This document shows positions 1 to 7,423 of a DNA stretch of 33,229 bases, one piece after another; within the stretch, counting starts at the first letter, position 1, and each line of letters starts with the position of its first letter. The DNA is from Pirellulales bacterium (lineage in GTDB: Bacteria; Planctomycetota; Planctomycetia; Pirellulales; Pirellulaceae). The stretch is taken from the NCBI GenBank assembly GCA_022451045.1, contig JAKUOW010000021.1, positions 1 to 33,229 of the forward strand, written 5' to 3'. Under the pieces are notes generated by a model. That model was not told where the DNA came from. It ran no database searches and worked only from the letters and a program-made list of their open reading frames with translations. A program made the translations under genes and the position numbers.

Positions 1-2
1 CG

Positions 3-131
3 GAATTGTGGACCAAACAAATTGGTGTCGACGTAAAAGAGGTCACGTTGGAAGAACTGCTAGACGTCATCACAAAAGCATGTGGACTCAAGTGGACTAT
101 TAACGACAACGAGCTCGAGATTTCAAAATAG
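3..131 (+). CDS. C-terminal fragment of an STN/secretin-like domain protein (5' end outside window)
   Basis: An open frame runs in from the left edge and stops at TAG 129-131, giving 42 residues. The fragment contains TLEELLDVITKACGLKW followed by TINDNELEIS. This pattern, a short amphipathic helix (LEELLDxI) then a beta hairpin ending in an I-S/T tail, resembles the end of the STN/secretin-type short domains common at the C-termini of planctomycete exported proteins. The fragment is too short to name a function. Its stop lies about 40 bp before the stop of the convergent minus-strand gene at 170-1189. Confidence 0.55.
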   Translation, partial: ELWTKQIGVDVKEVTLEELLDVITKACGLKWTINDNELEISK

Positions 132-169
132 CATTCGCCGTCGGTGAATTAAATGAGATGGTAGCATCA

Positions 170-1189
170 CTAACCTTCTCGCAACTGCTGAAGAGCATAT
201 AGTCTAATCGCATCAGTAAGAAGTTTGACTGCCTGCTTGCGTTCTGCGGGAGCATTTTCAATCCACGTGTCGAGCTTGGAAAAGACCATCAGCATCAGTT
301 GAATCTCACCAGTCGAATCACTTGACGAATCCATTAGATACTTCTCCAGATGCCAACCTTTTACAGCGTCGATCTGTTTACCAACAAATGCCTCTCGATT
401 ACTTGATGACTCAAGTTCTACGAATTCCATAGCCCTTAACACAATCCAGCTTTCCAGTAGTTTCCATGCATTGGCTTGCAACTGTTGTTCATACTCACCG
501 GCAATCGCCAGTGGGTCGGACGTATTCACCGAACCACTGCTAAGCGCATCGGCTAGCCGCTCTACAAGCTTTGCCTTGGATTGGAAGCTCAACGTCCCCA
601 GATCGCTTGTGCAAAGCCAGAATTGCACTCCGTGATGCATTGCACTTGTCAATCGTCCCGAGAGTTTCGGATCCGGCTCTGTTGTCGCCCAATGATCAAG
701 TTTGTCAAACAATGCAAATGCGTTAGCCGCATCATCCGATGATTCCGAATCTCCCGATGGATCCGAATGAATCGCAGAATAGACGTCGTTCCACTGCATC
801 ACGATAGTCAGTTGCTCTTTCATGAATGACACGCGGTCAGCATGCGGCAACTTTAGATACTGCTGTGCCCGCTGATAAAACCACACCCGTGTCAGAATGT
901 CGATGTTTTGACGTGCAAGTTCCGATGACATGCGATCTTCATCTGACGCAGAACGCTCAGCTAACGGTTCCCATCCGTCAAGAATCTCCGCCTGTAACCT
1001 GTCTACCAGATCGATTTGCAATTGTTCAGGATGCCGACGCAAATCACTGATCACAATCCATCCGAGAAGTTGTTGTTGCGTGGCGGTTTCAGGAGCTGGC
1101 TCCATTCCGATAAACCAACGCCACATTGGAAATGTCAGCACTATCGCGATGACCACACAAGCTGTCAGCAGCAATCGAGCGCGTCTCAT
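170..1189 (-). CDS. Hypothetical exported or membrane-anchored protein, 339 aa
   Basis: The N-terminus is MRRAR followed by about 18 hydrophobic residues, then a soluble remainder, so it is either a signal anchor or an uncleaved signal peptide with the bulk outside the cytoplasm. The rest is strongly helical, rich in Leu, Ala, Glu and Trp, with many charged residues and no cysteine cluster or catalytic motif I recognise. A Ser/Asp-rich stretch near residues 140-155 looks like a linker. ATG at 1189 is the only start that keeps the hydrophobic segment at the N-terminus; I see no Shine-Dalgarno. It is divergent from the PHA-type gene at 1438. I do not recognise the family. The frame is long, has a coherent membrane segment and is not a shadow of another gene. 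Confidence 0.7.
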   Translation of the reverse strand: MRRARLLLTACVVIAIVLTFPMWRWFIGMEPAPETATQQQLLGWIVISDLRRHPEQLQIDLVDRLQAEILDGWEPLAERSASDEDRMSSELARQNIDILTRVWFYQRAQQYLKLPHADRVSFMKEQLTIVMQWNDVYSAIHSDPSGDSESSDDAANAFALFDKLDHWATTEPDPKLSGRLTSAMHHGVQFWLCTSDLGTLSFQSKAKLVERLADALSSGSVNTSDPLAIAGEYEQQLQANAWKLLESWIVLRAMEFVELESSSNREAFVGKQIDAVKGWHLEKYLMDSSSDSTGEIQLMLMVFSKLDTWIENAPAERKQAVKLLTDAIRLYALQQLREG

Positions 1190-1277
1190 GAATCGTATTC
1201 TTTGTGGAGTCCAAGTATTGCAATCAGCGATTTGGAATTCGCAACGCGTTTATTGTAGTGCAGGGAGCGAATTAAGG

Positions 1278-1308
1278 AATGCAAGCATGCCTGCATTAGT
1301 GTTAACAC
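1278..1308. promoter_or_regulatory. Two adjacent dyads in a divergent intergenic region (possible operator)
   Basis: Positions 1278-1297 form a 20-bp palindrome (AATGCAAGCATGCCTGCATT) broken by a single A/C mismatch pair. One base later, 1299-1308 is a perfect 10-bp palindrome (GTGTTAACAC). They lie in the 248-bp gap between the divergent genes ending at 1189 and starting near 1438. Adjacent dyads between divergent genes fit a dimeric regulator site, but no regulator gene is nearby and I recognise no known box. Confidence 0.3.
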
Positions 1309-1437
1309 CGCGGCAAAACGTCGGTGTCGCAACTAGTTCGGAAACAGGGAATTTGTTATTTTCGATCTGTGATCAAGCGATATTCTTACCAACTGCTCAC
1401 GGCTGTCATGGATCTTCAGACAGACATTTTTAAGCAC

Positions 1438-1755
1438 ATGAAGAAACCAAGCATGCCCAAACTATTAACCGCTGTAGAACATTCACTCGGAAAAGAATCT
1501 GCGAAAGCTACCCTGTCATCCTTTATGGATGAAGCCCTACAAACATACGGCGACAGTGTGGACGACGTACAAAGTCAATGGAATGACTATGAACTGGAAT
1601 TCAGCTTCAAGGCTATGGGAATGACAGTTTCCGGTCAGTTAATTGTGGCGGACGACGCTGTCACGGTTACCGGGAAGATCCCCTTCGCGTTATCGATGTT
1701 TCGCGGCAAGATTGAGCGCACGATGGAAGACGCATTGCGCAAAGCTCTTCGGTAA
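1438..1755 (+). CDS. Polyhydroxyalkanoic acid system family protein (PHA_gran_rgn-like)
   Basis: This small soluble protein of about 105 aa fits the polyhydroxyalkanoic acid granule/system family (PF09650). It starts with MPKLLTAVEHSLGKE, the usual opening of that family, and continues with alternating beta strands (YELEFSFKAMGMTVSGQLIVADDAVTVTGKIPF) and a C-terminal helix (KIERTMEDALRKAL). The family resembles the Bet v1/START-like or granule-associated small proteins of Proteobacteria; no enzymatic role is established. The frame is open further upstream (from 1324), but the family consensus begins at the Met at 1438 or at 1453, so I chose 1438. No strong Shine-Dalgarno precedes either. No PHA synthase gene is visible in the window, so the PHA link is by family name only. 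Confidence 0.6.
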   Translation: MKKPSMPKLLTAVEHSLGKESAKATLSSFMDEALQTYGDSVDDVQSQWNDYELEFSFKAMGMTVSGQLIVADDAVTVTGKIPFALSMFRGKIERTMEDALRKALR

Positions 1756-1817
1756 TGGTCACAACCGGAGCTAAATCCATCTCAACCAACCGGCCCCAAG
1801 CAATGGCCGTAATAAGT

Positions 1818-2015
1818 TTATTCTGAATCGTCGTAAGAACGGCGATCGGATGGATGCCACAACGGCAATCCCTGCTCAAGGCGTTCTGTTAAGACTTCAA
1901 GTTTTATATCAGAGCCCGGTAACGACCTGGTGGGTTCGAATTCCTGTGAACTATGTTCGGTCGGCTCAAAATCCCAGATTCCGAGTTTGATTGCGTCAAG
2001 AATTGAGCTTGGCAC
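1818..2015 (-). CDS. Small conserved-looking protein, 65 aa
   Basis: The start is GTG at 2015, preceded by GGAG seven bases upstream (GGAG-atcaacc-GTG), one of the clearer ribosome binding sites in the window. That supports a real gene despite its size. The sequence opens MPSSILDAIKLGIWDFEP and ends with GLPLWHPSDRRSYDD, with an acidic middle. It is soluble, lacks Cys and has no membrane segment. The layout (amphipathic start, WDFEP, a TxxLPG segment, GLPLWHPSDR tail) is the kind of short protein I associate with planctomycete genomes, but I cannot name a domain. It ends about 60 bp from the convergent PHA-type gene. Confidence 0.6.
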   Translation of the reverse strand: MPSSILDAIKLGIWDFEPTEHSSQEFEPTRSLPGSDIKLEVLTERLEQGLPLWHPSDRRSYDDSE

Positions 2016-2363
2016 GGTTGATCTCCTATCGCTTCACCGCAAGACTGCCAATTTGTTTACACCTTGTTGCCTGTTCTCTGTTCAAAGTGCAAAATCCTAA
2101 TCCGAATCATCCCACCGCTCCTTATCGCTGAGCACGCCTTCAGGGGGAATTTTCGGAATTGCGATTTTCAAGAGTATCAATTTGCGCAGCGTCAAAGTCA
2201 ACAGACCGGTAACAAGAATTGAAAAATAGCTCCGAGTTTTTTTATTGCGGACACTCGAGAAGGCTAAAGCATCAACTAAAGCACATTTAATCTTGGGAGC
2301 AAGCTGACTAACCATCAAGAGAATTGGAGACTCACCAACGTATCGATCATAGGCGTGAGAGTC
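2016..2363. other. 348-bp intergenic stretch with one doubtful ORF
   Basis: The stretch lies between the 65-aa gene and mfnB, both on the minus strand. It holds a minus-strand frame at 2097-2318 (73 codons from TTG, 72 from the following ATG) with a moderately hydrophobic middle and an acidic tail (KERWDDSD). It has no Shine-Dalgarno, an odd Lys/Leu-rich composition and no recognisable family, so I do not call it a gene. I see no tRNA, repeat or obvious terminator. The promoter of the 65-aa gene presumably lies in the 2016-2090 part. Confidence 0.35.
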
Positions 2364-3068
2364 CTAATCAATTGTCAGGGAGTCCCGCTGTAGTAATCGA
2401 GCAAGACTTCTGACACGTTGTGGCACAAGATTACCACGACGGTTCTCGTCACATACCGCTCCACGCACAGCAACATAATCAACGTCGAGCTCCTGTAGCA
2501 ACTCGATACTTTCCTGGGATAGTGAGCCGGCAAGGACAGATACAATCCCATGGTCGCGTAACATGGAAACCCATTTTTTGATCTCGTCGTCGCTCCAGTG
2601 ATCCAACAAGGTCTGTCCGTTCTTCACATACGTATCTACCAGCACTGTCTCACACTGATTCTCAACTGCAAATTTCAGGAGCTGGTCTGGATGTGGTGCC
2701 TGACACAATCTAAAGTCGGCGTATACCACCAAAACAAGCTCTGTTTTTGATTTACCTAAGGCAGAACGCAGTTGAAGCCATGATTCCGACCAACAAACAT
2801 CTGCCATACCAGCAAGTCCAGTTTTAGCAAAGCGAGTACGGATTGGAATCTGCTCTATGATAATTGGGTCCAGAGCACCTAACTCACCTAATGCCAAGCT
2901 CAAGTCGACGCCATCATCAATTCCTGTCGCAATTAGTCGCCATTGGTTTGGCGATGCCGGACCTAACGAGCCGGCCGAAGGTTCCTTAACATCAACGATA
3001 GCAACGCTGTCTTGCGGAAGCACAGCCAACTCATCCGCATTTCTGATACTTACCAATAGCTCAGTCAT
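2364..3068 (-). CDS. mfnB: (5-formylfuran-3-yl)methyl phosphate synthase (MfnB, DUF556 family)
   Basis: MfnB condenses two molecules of glyceraldehyde 3-phosphate into 4-(hydroxymethyl)-2-furancarboxaldehyde phosphate, the first step of methanofuran-type cofactor synthesis. Visible family marks are MTELLVSIRNADE at the start, VDVKEPSAGSLGP with the Schiff-base-type Lys at residue 28 of this start, a conserved Lys in RFAKTGLAG, YADF, and VDTYVKNGQ with a second key Lys near residue 149. The length of 234 aa is normal. I chose ATG at 3068 over the in-frame ATG at 3080 because GAGG sits six bases upstream of it; it overlaps the preceding gene by 8 bp, suggesting coupled translation. Planctomycetes are known to carry tetrahydromethanopterin-linked C1 genes. 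No other gene of that pathway is in this window. Confidence 0.85.
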   Translation of the reverse strand: MTELLVSIRNADELAVLPQDSVAIVDVKEPSAGSLGPASPNQWRLIATGIDDGVDLSLALGELGALDPIIIEQIPIRTRFAKTGLAGMADVCWSESWLQLRSALGKSKTELVLVVYADFRLCQAPHPDQLLKFAVENQCETVLVDTYVKNGQTLLDHWSDDEIKKWVSMLRDHGIVSVLAGSLSQESIELLQELDVDYVAVRGAVCDENRRGNLVPQRVRSLARLLQRDSLTID

Positions 3069-3636
3069 GCCCATCCTCATCTGTCTCTAGCTCGCCGCGA
3101 ACAACACGATGTGCAGCCACAAGCTGCTTGTTTAGTCGTTTGATGACTTCGCGGTTAATAGGTTCACACCAAGTGCCCCGCACGACAATATACCCGTGTT
3201 CCCAACTACCTAGTCGTGGCATAACCGTGCGACTGTGATACTGCGTCGCTCGCTCTGCAAGCCGCACAACGATCGTACGGGATTCCGGCGTCACGGAATT
3301 TGTTTGTTGAACGGTCTTCGGCATATGGCTATCGGATTGACCTGCGAAGAAAACCTCTACGAAATCTATCGGGACTTTCAGAGCGGGACCGGCATTAAGA
3401 TTTACCAGTAACACTCCATCTTCATACGCAAGACGCGGATGGCAGAACCATTTAACAAGGACAACCACTGCAAAAACGGACACGAGTGCCAAACCACCCG
3501 TTACTCCCTGAATCACCCAATGCACATTCCCCAAAACATTGGTTAACATCAATGCCGCGACCACAATAATTGCGAGCGGCATGACGATACTTGCGGTCAA
3601 TGCCCGTTGATTCGGTTTTAGCCAGACATCACGCAT
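3061..3636 (-). CDS. Hypothetical membrane protein, two TM segments, 191 aa
   Basis: Two hydrophobic segments (about residues 14-33 and 42-64) form a short hairpin at the N-terminus, followed by a soluble domain of about 125 residues. The soluble part has a beta-rich start (RLAYEDGVLLVNLNAGPALKVPIDFVEVFF) and a pair of later strands (RTIVVRLAER, HGYIVVRGTW), ending in an Arg/Lys helix (INREVIKRLNKQL). This resembles a PH-like or Bacterial-PH membrane-anchored domain, but that is only inference. Its stop overlaps the mfnB start by 8 bp, so the two are probably co-transcribed; whether it acts in cofactor synthesis is unknown. A 41-codon membrane-type ORF lies 22 bp upstream. Confidence 0.7.
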   Translation of the reverse strand: MRDVWLKPNQRALTASIVMPLAIIVVAALMLTNVLGNVHWVIQGVTGGLALVSVFAVVVLVKWFCHPRLAYEDGVLLVNLNAGPALKVPIDFVEVFFAGQSDSHMPKTVQQTNSVTPESRTIVVRLAERATQYHSRTVMPRLGSWEHGYIVVRGTWCEPINREVIKRLNKQLVAAHRVVRGELETDEDGHD

Positions 3637-3658
3637 AACACTATCTATTTAAGACTTC

Positions 3659-3784
3659 CTATAAATCCCGGTAAGTTGTTAGCATCGCATGAAGTAACGA
3701 TACTGCCAACGGTATCAGCGTCCATGCGATTGCTAGCGGCCATTGTAACCTGAGGTCAATATCTCTATGATTCGCATTAGCCAT
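3659..3784 (-). CDS. Possible small membrane protein, 41 aa
   Basis: A frame from ATG 3784 to TAG 3659-3661 encodes a peptide with a charged N-terminus (MANANHRDIDLRLQ) followed by one hydrophobic stretch of about 20 residues (WPLAIAWTLIPLAVSLLHAM) and a short polar tail. It sits 22 bp upstream of the two-TM protein in the same direction, as an operon partner would. There is no close Shine-Dalgarno; GGAGG is more than 20 bases upstream. The frame also spans an extended inverted repeat (3678-3737), so one of the two signals may be coincidental. Treat as tentative. Confidence 0.4.
   Translation of the reverse strand: MANANHRDIDLRLQWPLAIAWTLIPLAVSLLHAMLTTYRDL
3678..3737. repeat. 60-bp imperfect inverted repeat (hairpin)
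   Basis: The outer arms are GTTAGCATCGCATG (3678-3691) and CATGCGATTGCTAGC (3723-3737), which pair with one bulged base and one G-T wobble. Inside them GATAC (3699-3703) pairs with GTATC (3712-3716) around an 8-base loop. It lies between the divergent 3061-3636 gene and RNase D. There is no T-run after it, so a terminator is unlikely. A regulatory hairpin, an operator or a small RNA element are possible. Confidence 0.45.
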
Positions 3785-3818
3785 CAGAGAATTTGGCTAC
3801 CCTTTAGAGCCTCCTACA

Positions 3819-5051
3819 ATGAGTCGCCCGCGGAGTACCAGCAGTTTGACATCGCCAACGTGGATCGACAATTCGTCAGCACTCAATGCATTTCTCTCCA
3901 AGCATGAACAGAGTACATGGGTAGCATTTGATACTGAATTCGTATCTGAATCCACCTACCGACCGGAATTATGTCTTATACAAGTCAAGGTCGATGATGA
4001 TGTTGCCCTTATCGATCCGTTTGCGACGGATATTACATCATTTTGGAAATGGCTTTCTTCTCCTGATAGAAAGGTCCTCGTACACGCATGTCGTGAAGAA
4101 CTGCGTTTCATTCACCTGCATGCCGACCAAGTACCTTTACCGCTATACGATGTGCACCTCATCGCCGGAAGGGTTGGGCTTGAATACCCTGCCGCATATT
4201 CCACGCTGACCAATCGATTATTGGCAGTAACGCTTGACAAAGGAGAGACTCGCACGGACTGGTCCAGACGCCCTCTTTCAGAGCAACAAATCAATTACGC
4301 TGCCGCGGACGTTGAGTATCTGATGCCCATCTATGAGGCACTCAACCGGCGTGTTGCGGAACTTAACCGAAACGACTGGATTCAGACCGAGTTGATCAGC
4401 CAGCAGGAAGCCATCATTGAGACTGAAACAACGCCGCAATGGCGGCGTGTTTCCGGTTCAGGATCTCTTAATTCTCGCGAATTAGCAATCTTGCGAGAAC
4501 TCTGGTTGTGGCGTGATCAAGTGGCACGGGAACTGAATCGACCCGCTAAACGCGTGTTGAGAGATGATCTGATGTGCGAGCTTTCCAAACGCAAAACTGC
4601 AGACCAGCGGCGTGTGAAGTCCATTCGTGGTATGGAACATCGACAACTGCAACGACATCTGCCAGACATTCTGGAAACGATCCGCATCGCCCTTGAAATA
4701 GATGAAGATCAATGGCCCCGTCGAATCCGTAGCAGTCGTATTCCACAAAGATCCACGCTTGCTCAGTTCCTATTCACGGCCATCGGTACGTATTGCCAAA
4801 AACAGTCGATGGCACCAAACCTAGTAACAACCATGCAAACGATTCGTGAATTCCTAGCATGGCGGCTCGATGGCAACAAAAAAACACGCCAGACACCGAT
4901 TACCGATGGCTGGCGTGCTGAATTATTAGGTAGCTTGCGAGAGGATGTTCTGGAGGGAAAGCTTGTCGCTCACGTGTCCAACCCCACGTCGGATCAACCG
5001 CTTACCTTCGTTCCCCACTCAGCGATTAATTCTGACCAAGACGAGAGTTGA
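3819..5051 (+). CDS. rnd: Ribonuclease D, 3'-5' exonuclease with HRDC domain
   Basis: This cytoplasmic 3'-to-5' exonuclease trims tRNA precursors and other small stable RNAs. The DEDDy exonuclease fold covers about residues 14-200: ExoI is VAFDTEFVSESTY (D38, E40), ExoII is VLVHACREEL (89-95), and ExoIII is YAAADVEYL (Y160, D164) after DWSRRPLSEQQ. An HRDC domain follows at about 215-295 (LRELWLWRDQVARELNRPAKRVLRDD), with a C-terminal helical region (WRAELLG). The length of 410 aa is slightly above E. coli RNase D (375). The notable oddity is ExoII: the metal-binding Asp of E. coli (HAGSEDL, D85) aligns with E94 here. The downstream gene is convergent, so it is probably monocistronic. Confidence 0.9.
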   Translation: MSRPRSTSSLTSPTWIDNSSALNAFLSKHEQSTWVAFDTEFVSESTYRPELCLIQVKVDDDVALIDPFATDITSFWKWLSSPDRKVLVHACREELRFIHLHADQVPLPLYDVHLIAGRVGLEYPAAYSTLTNRLLAVTLDKGETRTDWSRRPLSEQQINYAAADVEYLMPIYEALNRRVAELNRNDWIQTELISQQEAIIETETTPQWRRVSGSGSLNSRELAILRELWLWRDQVARELNRPAKRVLRDDLMCELSKRKTADQRRVKSIRGMEHRQLQRHLPDILETIRIALEIDEDQWPRRIRSSRIPQRSTLAQFLFTAIGTYCQKQSMAPNLVTTMQTIREFLAWRLDGNKKTRQTPITDGWRAELLGSLREDVLEGKLVAHVSNPTSDQPLTFVPHSAINSDQDES

Positions 5052-5239
5052 TAGACTTCGAGCACGCCCCAAGTGTATATGCCCGTCAGTACTCCCCGTA
5101 TCTCGTATTGGCTCCGGCCTCGCAAGTGACTCGTGCCTTATTGAATCCTCCAGTTCTGCTCGTACAAGCGTTTACCTAATCTCTCATTTCATTTAAACGC
5201 AGTGCCCAGAGTAGGCGATTGCATCGTGTTAAATGCGTA

Positions 5240-7189
5240 CTACTCGCCTTCACCGGTAGGTGCTGTCAGGGTTACCGGTTCCTCATCGCCATCGGAAAGA
5301 AAGACGGTCATTTCTTCCTGCACGAGTTTGGTTTCTGGTGCGGCACATTGCACAACCGCGCGGAACTTGTGACTTCCGGCTGCATCTGCCTTGGCAAAGA
5401 CTTTCAACTTGACCGATTCCCCAGGGCCGATACTATCGATGGGATCGAAGATTGCCTGGCCTGGAATGAGCTCGCTACGCTTGCCTTCGGTCTTCACAGG
5501 CTCTATACCAAACCCGAATTGTCCAACGACTTGCACATCCGTCGCTGCTTTCGTACCGCGATTTACGATTTCGATTTCGTAAATCGCGAGATTACCTAGC
5601 TCAACGGGTCCCGGTGAGTCGTTTACAAGTAATTTCAAGTCAGCGATACCGCGAACGTTGGTCACCAGGCTTGTACTGCGAGATTCAGCCGATTCACCTT
5701 CTATGCGAACGTGCACCGGGTTTTCGCCGTCGCGTGCGAGAACACATTCAAATTCAAATGCCCGTGTTGCACCTGCAGCCACCTTTCCGATATTCCAAGA
5801 CATGCTCCTTCGATCACCCTTGGTGGCAACTCCGTCTTTGATGAACGATGCACCGAGCGGGAGCGTTGCGGTTACAACAACATCCTTGGCTGCAGTATCG
5901 CCTGTGTTGGAAGTCTCAATTCTGTATACCGTTGGCGTTCCAGCGAATCGCTTTTCAGGTCCCTGCAACGCGATGTTCAACTCAGCACGTTTTACATCAA
6001 CGATCAGGTCTTTAGAGACTGGCTTTAGGTTATCAGCCGAGGCAAGTGTCCTGATCTGCATGGTGCCGGATTGCTCCGCACTAAGTTCCAGTTCGATTAG
6101 CTTACTACGGCCGGCTTCGATGTCGCCAATTACCTGTCCATTTTCAATTCCAGGTTGTAAAACCAGCTTCACATTTCGCGCGATCGTATTGCCACTATTG
6201 GTCAAACGGACTGTAACGACTTCTGTATCGCCAAACTCCATTTCAGATGGGCCGTCTATCGCCAGTTCCAAATGAGGCTCCACTACCTGAACATCAAGTG
6301 CTACTGGTACCGGTGCGATTGTCCACTGGGTGTTAAAAGCAAAATGCTTGCTCTTCGTGGGGATCAGCTTAAGATCCCAGGTTGTCTTTGATCCAATCGC
6401 GAAATTTGAAACCGTCCATTGCACGTCCTTCAGACCAGCACCAACATCGAGCGTCTCGGTTTCACCGGTTTGTGATGAGGTTGATGAAATCGTGACCCAC
6501 TCTGGCAACTGAATCGTAACAAATACGTTCTTTGCCAAGTTGTTACCACGGTTGACCATTGTGATTCGGTATTCTGCCACTTCATTGATACGGATTTCCG
6601 ACGGCCCATGCGTGGTTACCGATATTTGTGGGGCATGACTTGTGTTTGACAAGTCCAGATTTTGCGGAGTGGATTCCGCTTCACTGTCCACGGACAGCTC
6701 AAATGCTGTAGTCGGAGCAGGGGGTACAAATGTGTTTTGGACACCGTTGTCCACTGGTACTTCATCAGAAAACTCATACACGTTACCGCTACCAACACTA
6801 ATCTCTTCTGACGTCACCTGATCTGACGGTGAAATTGCATCAAATTCAGTAGCCGCTGTCGGCTCGGCGAGTTCGAAGGCTGGTGCATCAGCTTCTGTCT
6901 CACTTGTCGACTCAAGAGGCTTAAAGTCTTCTTCTAGAACTAATCCGTCCGTCTCTACCTCCATCGGTAGTTCTTCAGCAACGGTTTCTGTTGGTTGCGC
7001 AAGCAGCAGCGCAGATTCCAATGAAGATTCATTCGAAGTGGCACCTTGCAAAACTGCATCTGGAGAAATCGTTTCCTCAACAGGCGCCTCAAGGACAAAA
7101 TCACTTGGAGTTTCTTGTCCAAAGACCCAGGCGGCAACGCACCAGCCGGAAACAATCATTGCAATAGCGATCGATATCTTACGTGACAT
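5240..7189 (-). CDS. Exported DUF11/CARDB-type repeat protein, 649 aa
   Basis: An exported, probably cell-surface protein. Residues 1 to about 24 are a signal peptide (MSRKISIAIAMIVSGWCVAAWVFG). A long acidic low-complexity region rich in Glu, Thr, Ser and Pro follows to about residue 185. Then come four DUF11/CARDB-like immunoglobulin-type repeats, starting near GPSEIRINEVAEYRITMVNRG, GPSEMEFGDTEVVTVRLTNSG, GPEKRFAGTPTVYRIETSNTG and GPVELGNLAIYEIEIVNRG. Such domains are structural or adhesive in bacterial surface proteins and are frequent in planctomycetes. GAGGTG eight bases upstream selects the ATG at 7189 over the TTG at 7195. No cell-wall anchor or sorting signal is visible at the C-terminus. 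Confidence 0.85.
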   Translation of the reverse strand: MSRKISIAIAMIVSGWCVAAWVFGQETPSDFVLEAPVEETISPDAVLQGATSNESSLESALLLAQPTETVAEELPMEVETDGLVLEEDFKPLESTSETEADAPAFELAEPTAATEFDAISPSDQVTSEEISVGSGNVYEFSDEVPVDNGVQNTFVPPAPTTAFELSVDSEAESTPQNLDLSNTSHAPQISVTTHGPSEIRINEVAEYRITMVNRGNNLAKNVFVTIQLPEWVTISSTSSQTGETETLDVGAGLKDVQWTVSNFAIGSKTTWDLKLIPTKSKHFAFNTQWTIAPVPVALDVQVVEPHLELAIDGPSEMEFGDTEVVTVRLTNSGNTIARNVKLVLQPGIENGQVIGDIEAGRSKLIELELSAEQSGTMQIRTLASADNLKPVSKDLIVDVKRAELNIALQGPEKRFAGTPTVYRIETSNTGDTAAKDVVVTATLPLGASFIKDGVATKGDRRSMSWNIGKVAAGATRAFEFECVLARDGENPVHVRIEGESAESRSTSLVTNVRGIADLKLLVNDSPGPVELGNLAIYEIEIVNRGTKAATDVQVVGQFGFGIEPVKTEGKRSELIPGQAIFDPIDSIGPGESVKLKVFAKADAAGSHKFRAVVQCAAPETKLVQEEMTVFLSDGDEEPVTLTAPTGEGE

Positions 7190-7196
7190 GATCAAA

Positions 7197-7202
7197 ACAC
7201 CT
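7197..7202 (-). promoter_or_regulatory. Ribosome binding site deciding the DUF11 start
   Basis: On the minus strand the sequence reads GAGGTG-ttttgatc-ATG. The 8-base spacing fits the ATG at 7189 and is too short for the in-frame TTG at 7195. Confidence 0.55.
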
Positions 7203-7423
7203 CATAGTGGGGAATGGGGGTTTGGTAATCTTGGTCACAATCGTCCCCGAATACTGCAAACACAAAAAAATCTAGTGGTTTTCGTAAAAAAACAATTCAG
7301 TCTTCAGAATGCCCAAATAGAAAACGACTGGCTTTGCACAGAAGATCGCAGCGAATTTTAGCCATTTTGCGTATCGCATTTGCCGGCAACGCACAAATCC
7401 AGGTCACAAACTCAAGGGGCACA

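Noticed and set aside
930-1433. Plus-strand frame of 167 codons upstream of the PHA-type gene
   Set aside because: It overlaps the minus-strand 339-aa gene antisense for half its length, and its product has no domain or membrane segment.
1928-1946. GGTTCGAATTCC, like a tRNA T-loop
   Set aside because: The flanking bases do not form a T-stem, no anticodon or acceptor arm is found, and it lies inside the 65-aa gene.
2097-2318. Minus-strand frame of 73 codons
   Set aside because: TTG start without Shine-Dalgarno, Lys/Leu-rich product and no known domain; kept only as a note in the intergenic entry.
5190-5235. Weak inverted repeat CATTTAAACG / CGTGTTAAATG between rnd and the DUF11 gene
   Set aside because: AT-rich stem with a bulge, a 25-base loop and no T-run; not convincing as a terminator.
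5658-6275. Open plus-strand frame of 205 codons
   Set aside because: Antisense to the DUF11 repeat gene, whose repeats explain the bases; composition is Ser/Pro-rich noise.
7380-7389. Palindrome TTGCCGGCAA upstream of the DUF11 gene
   Set aside because: A single 10-bp palindrome is expected by chance at this scale and has no partner.
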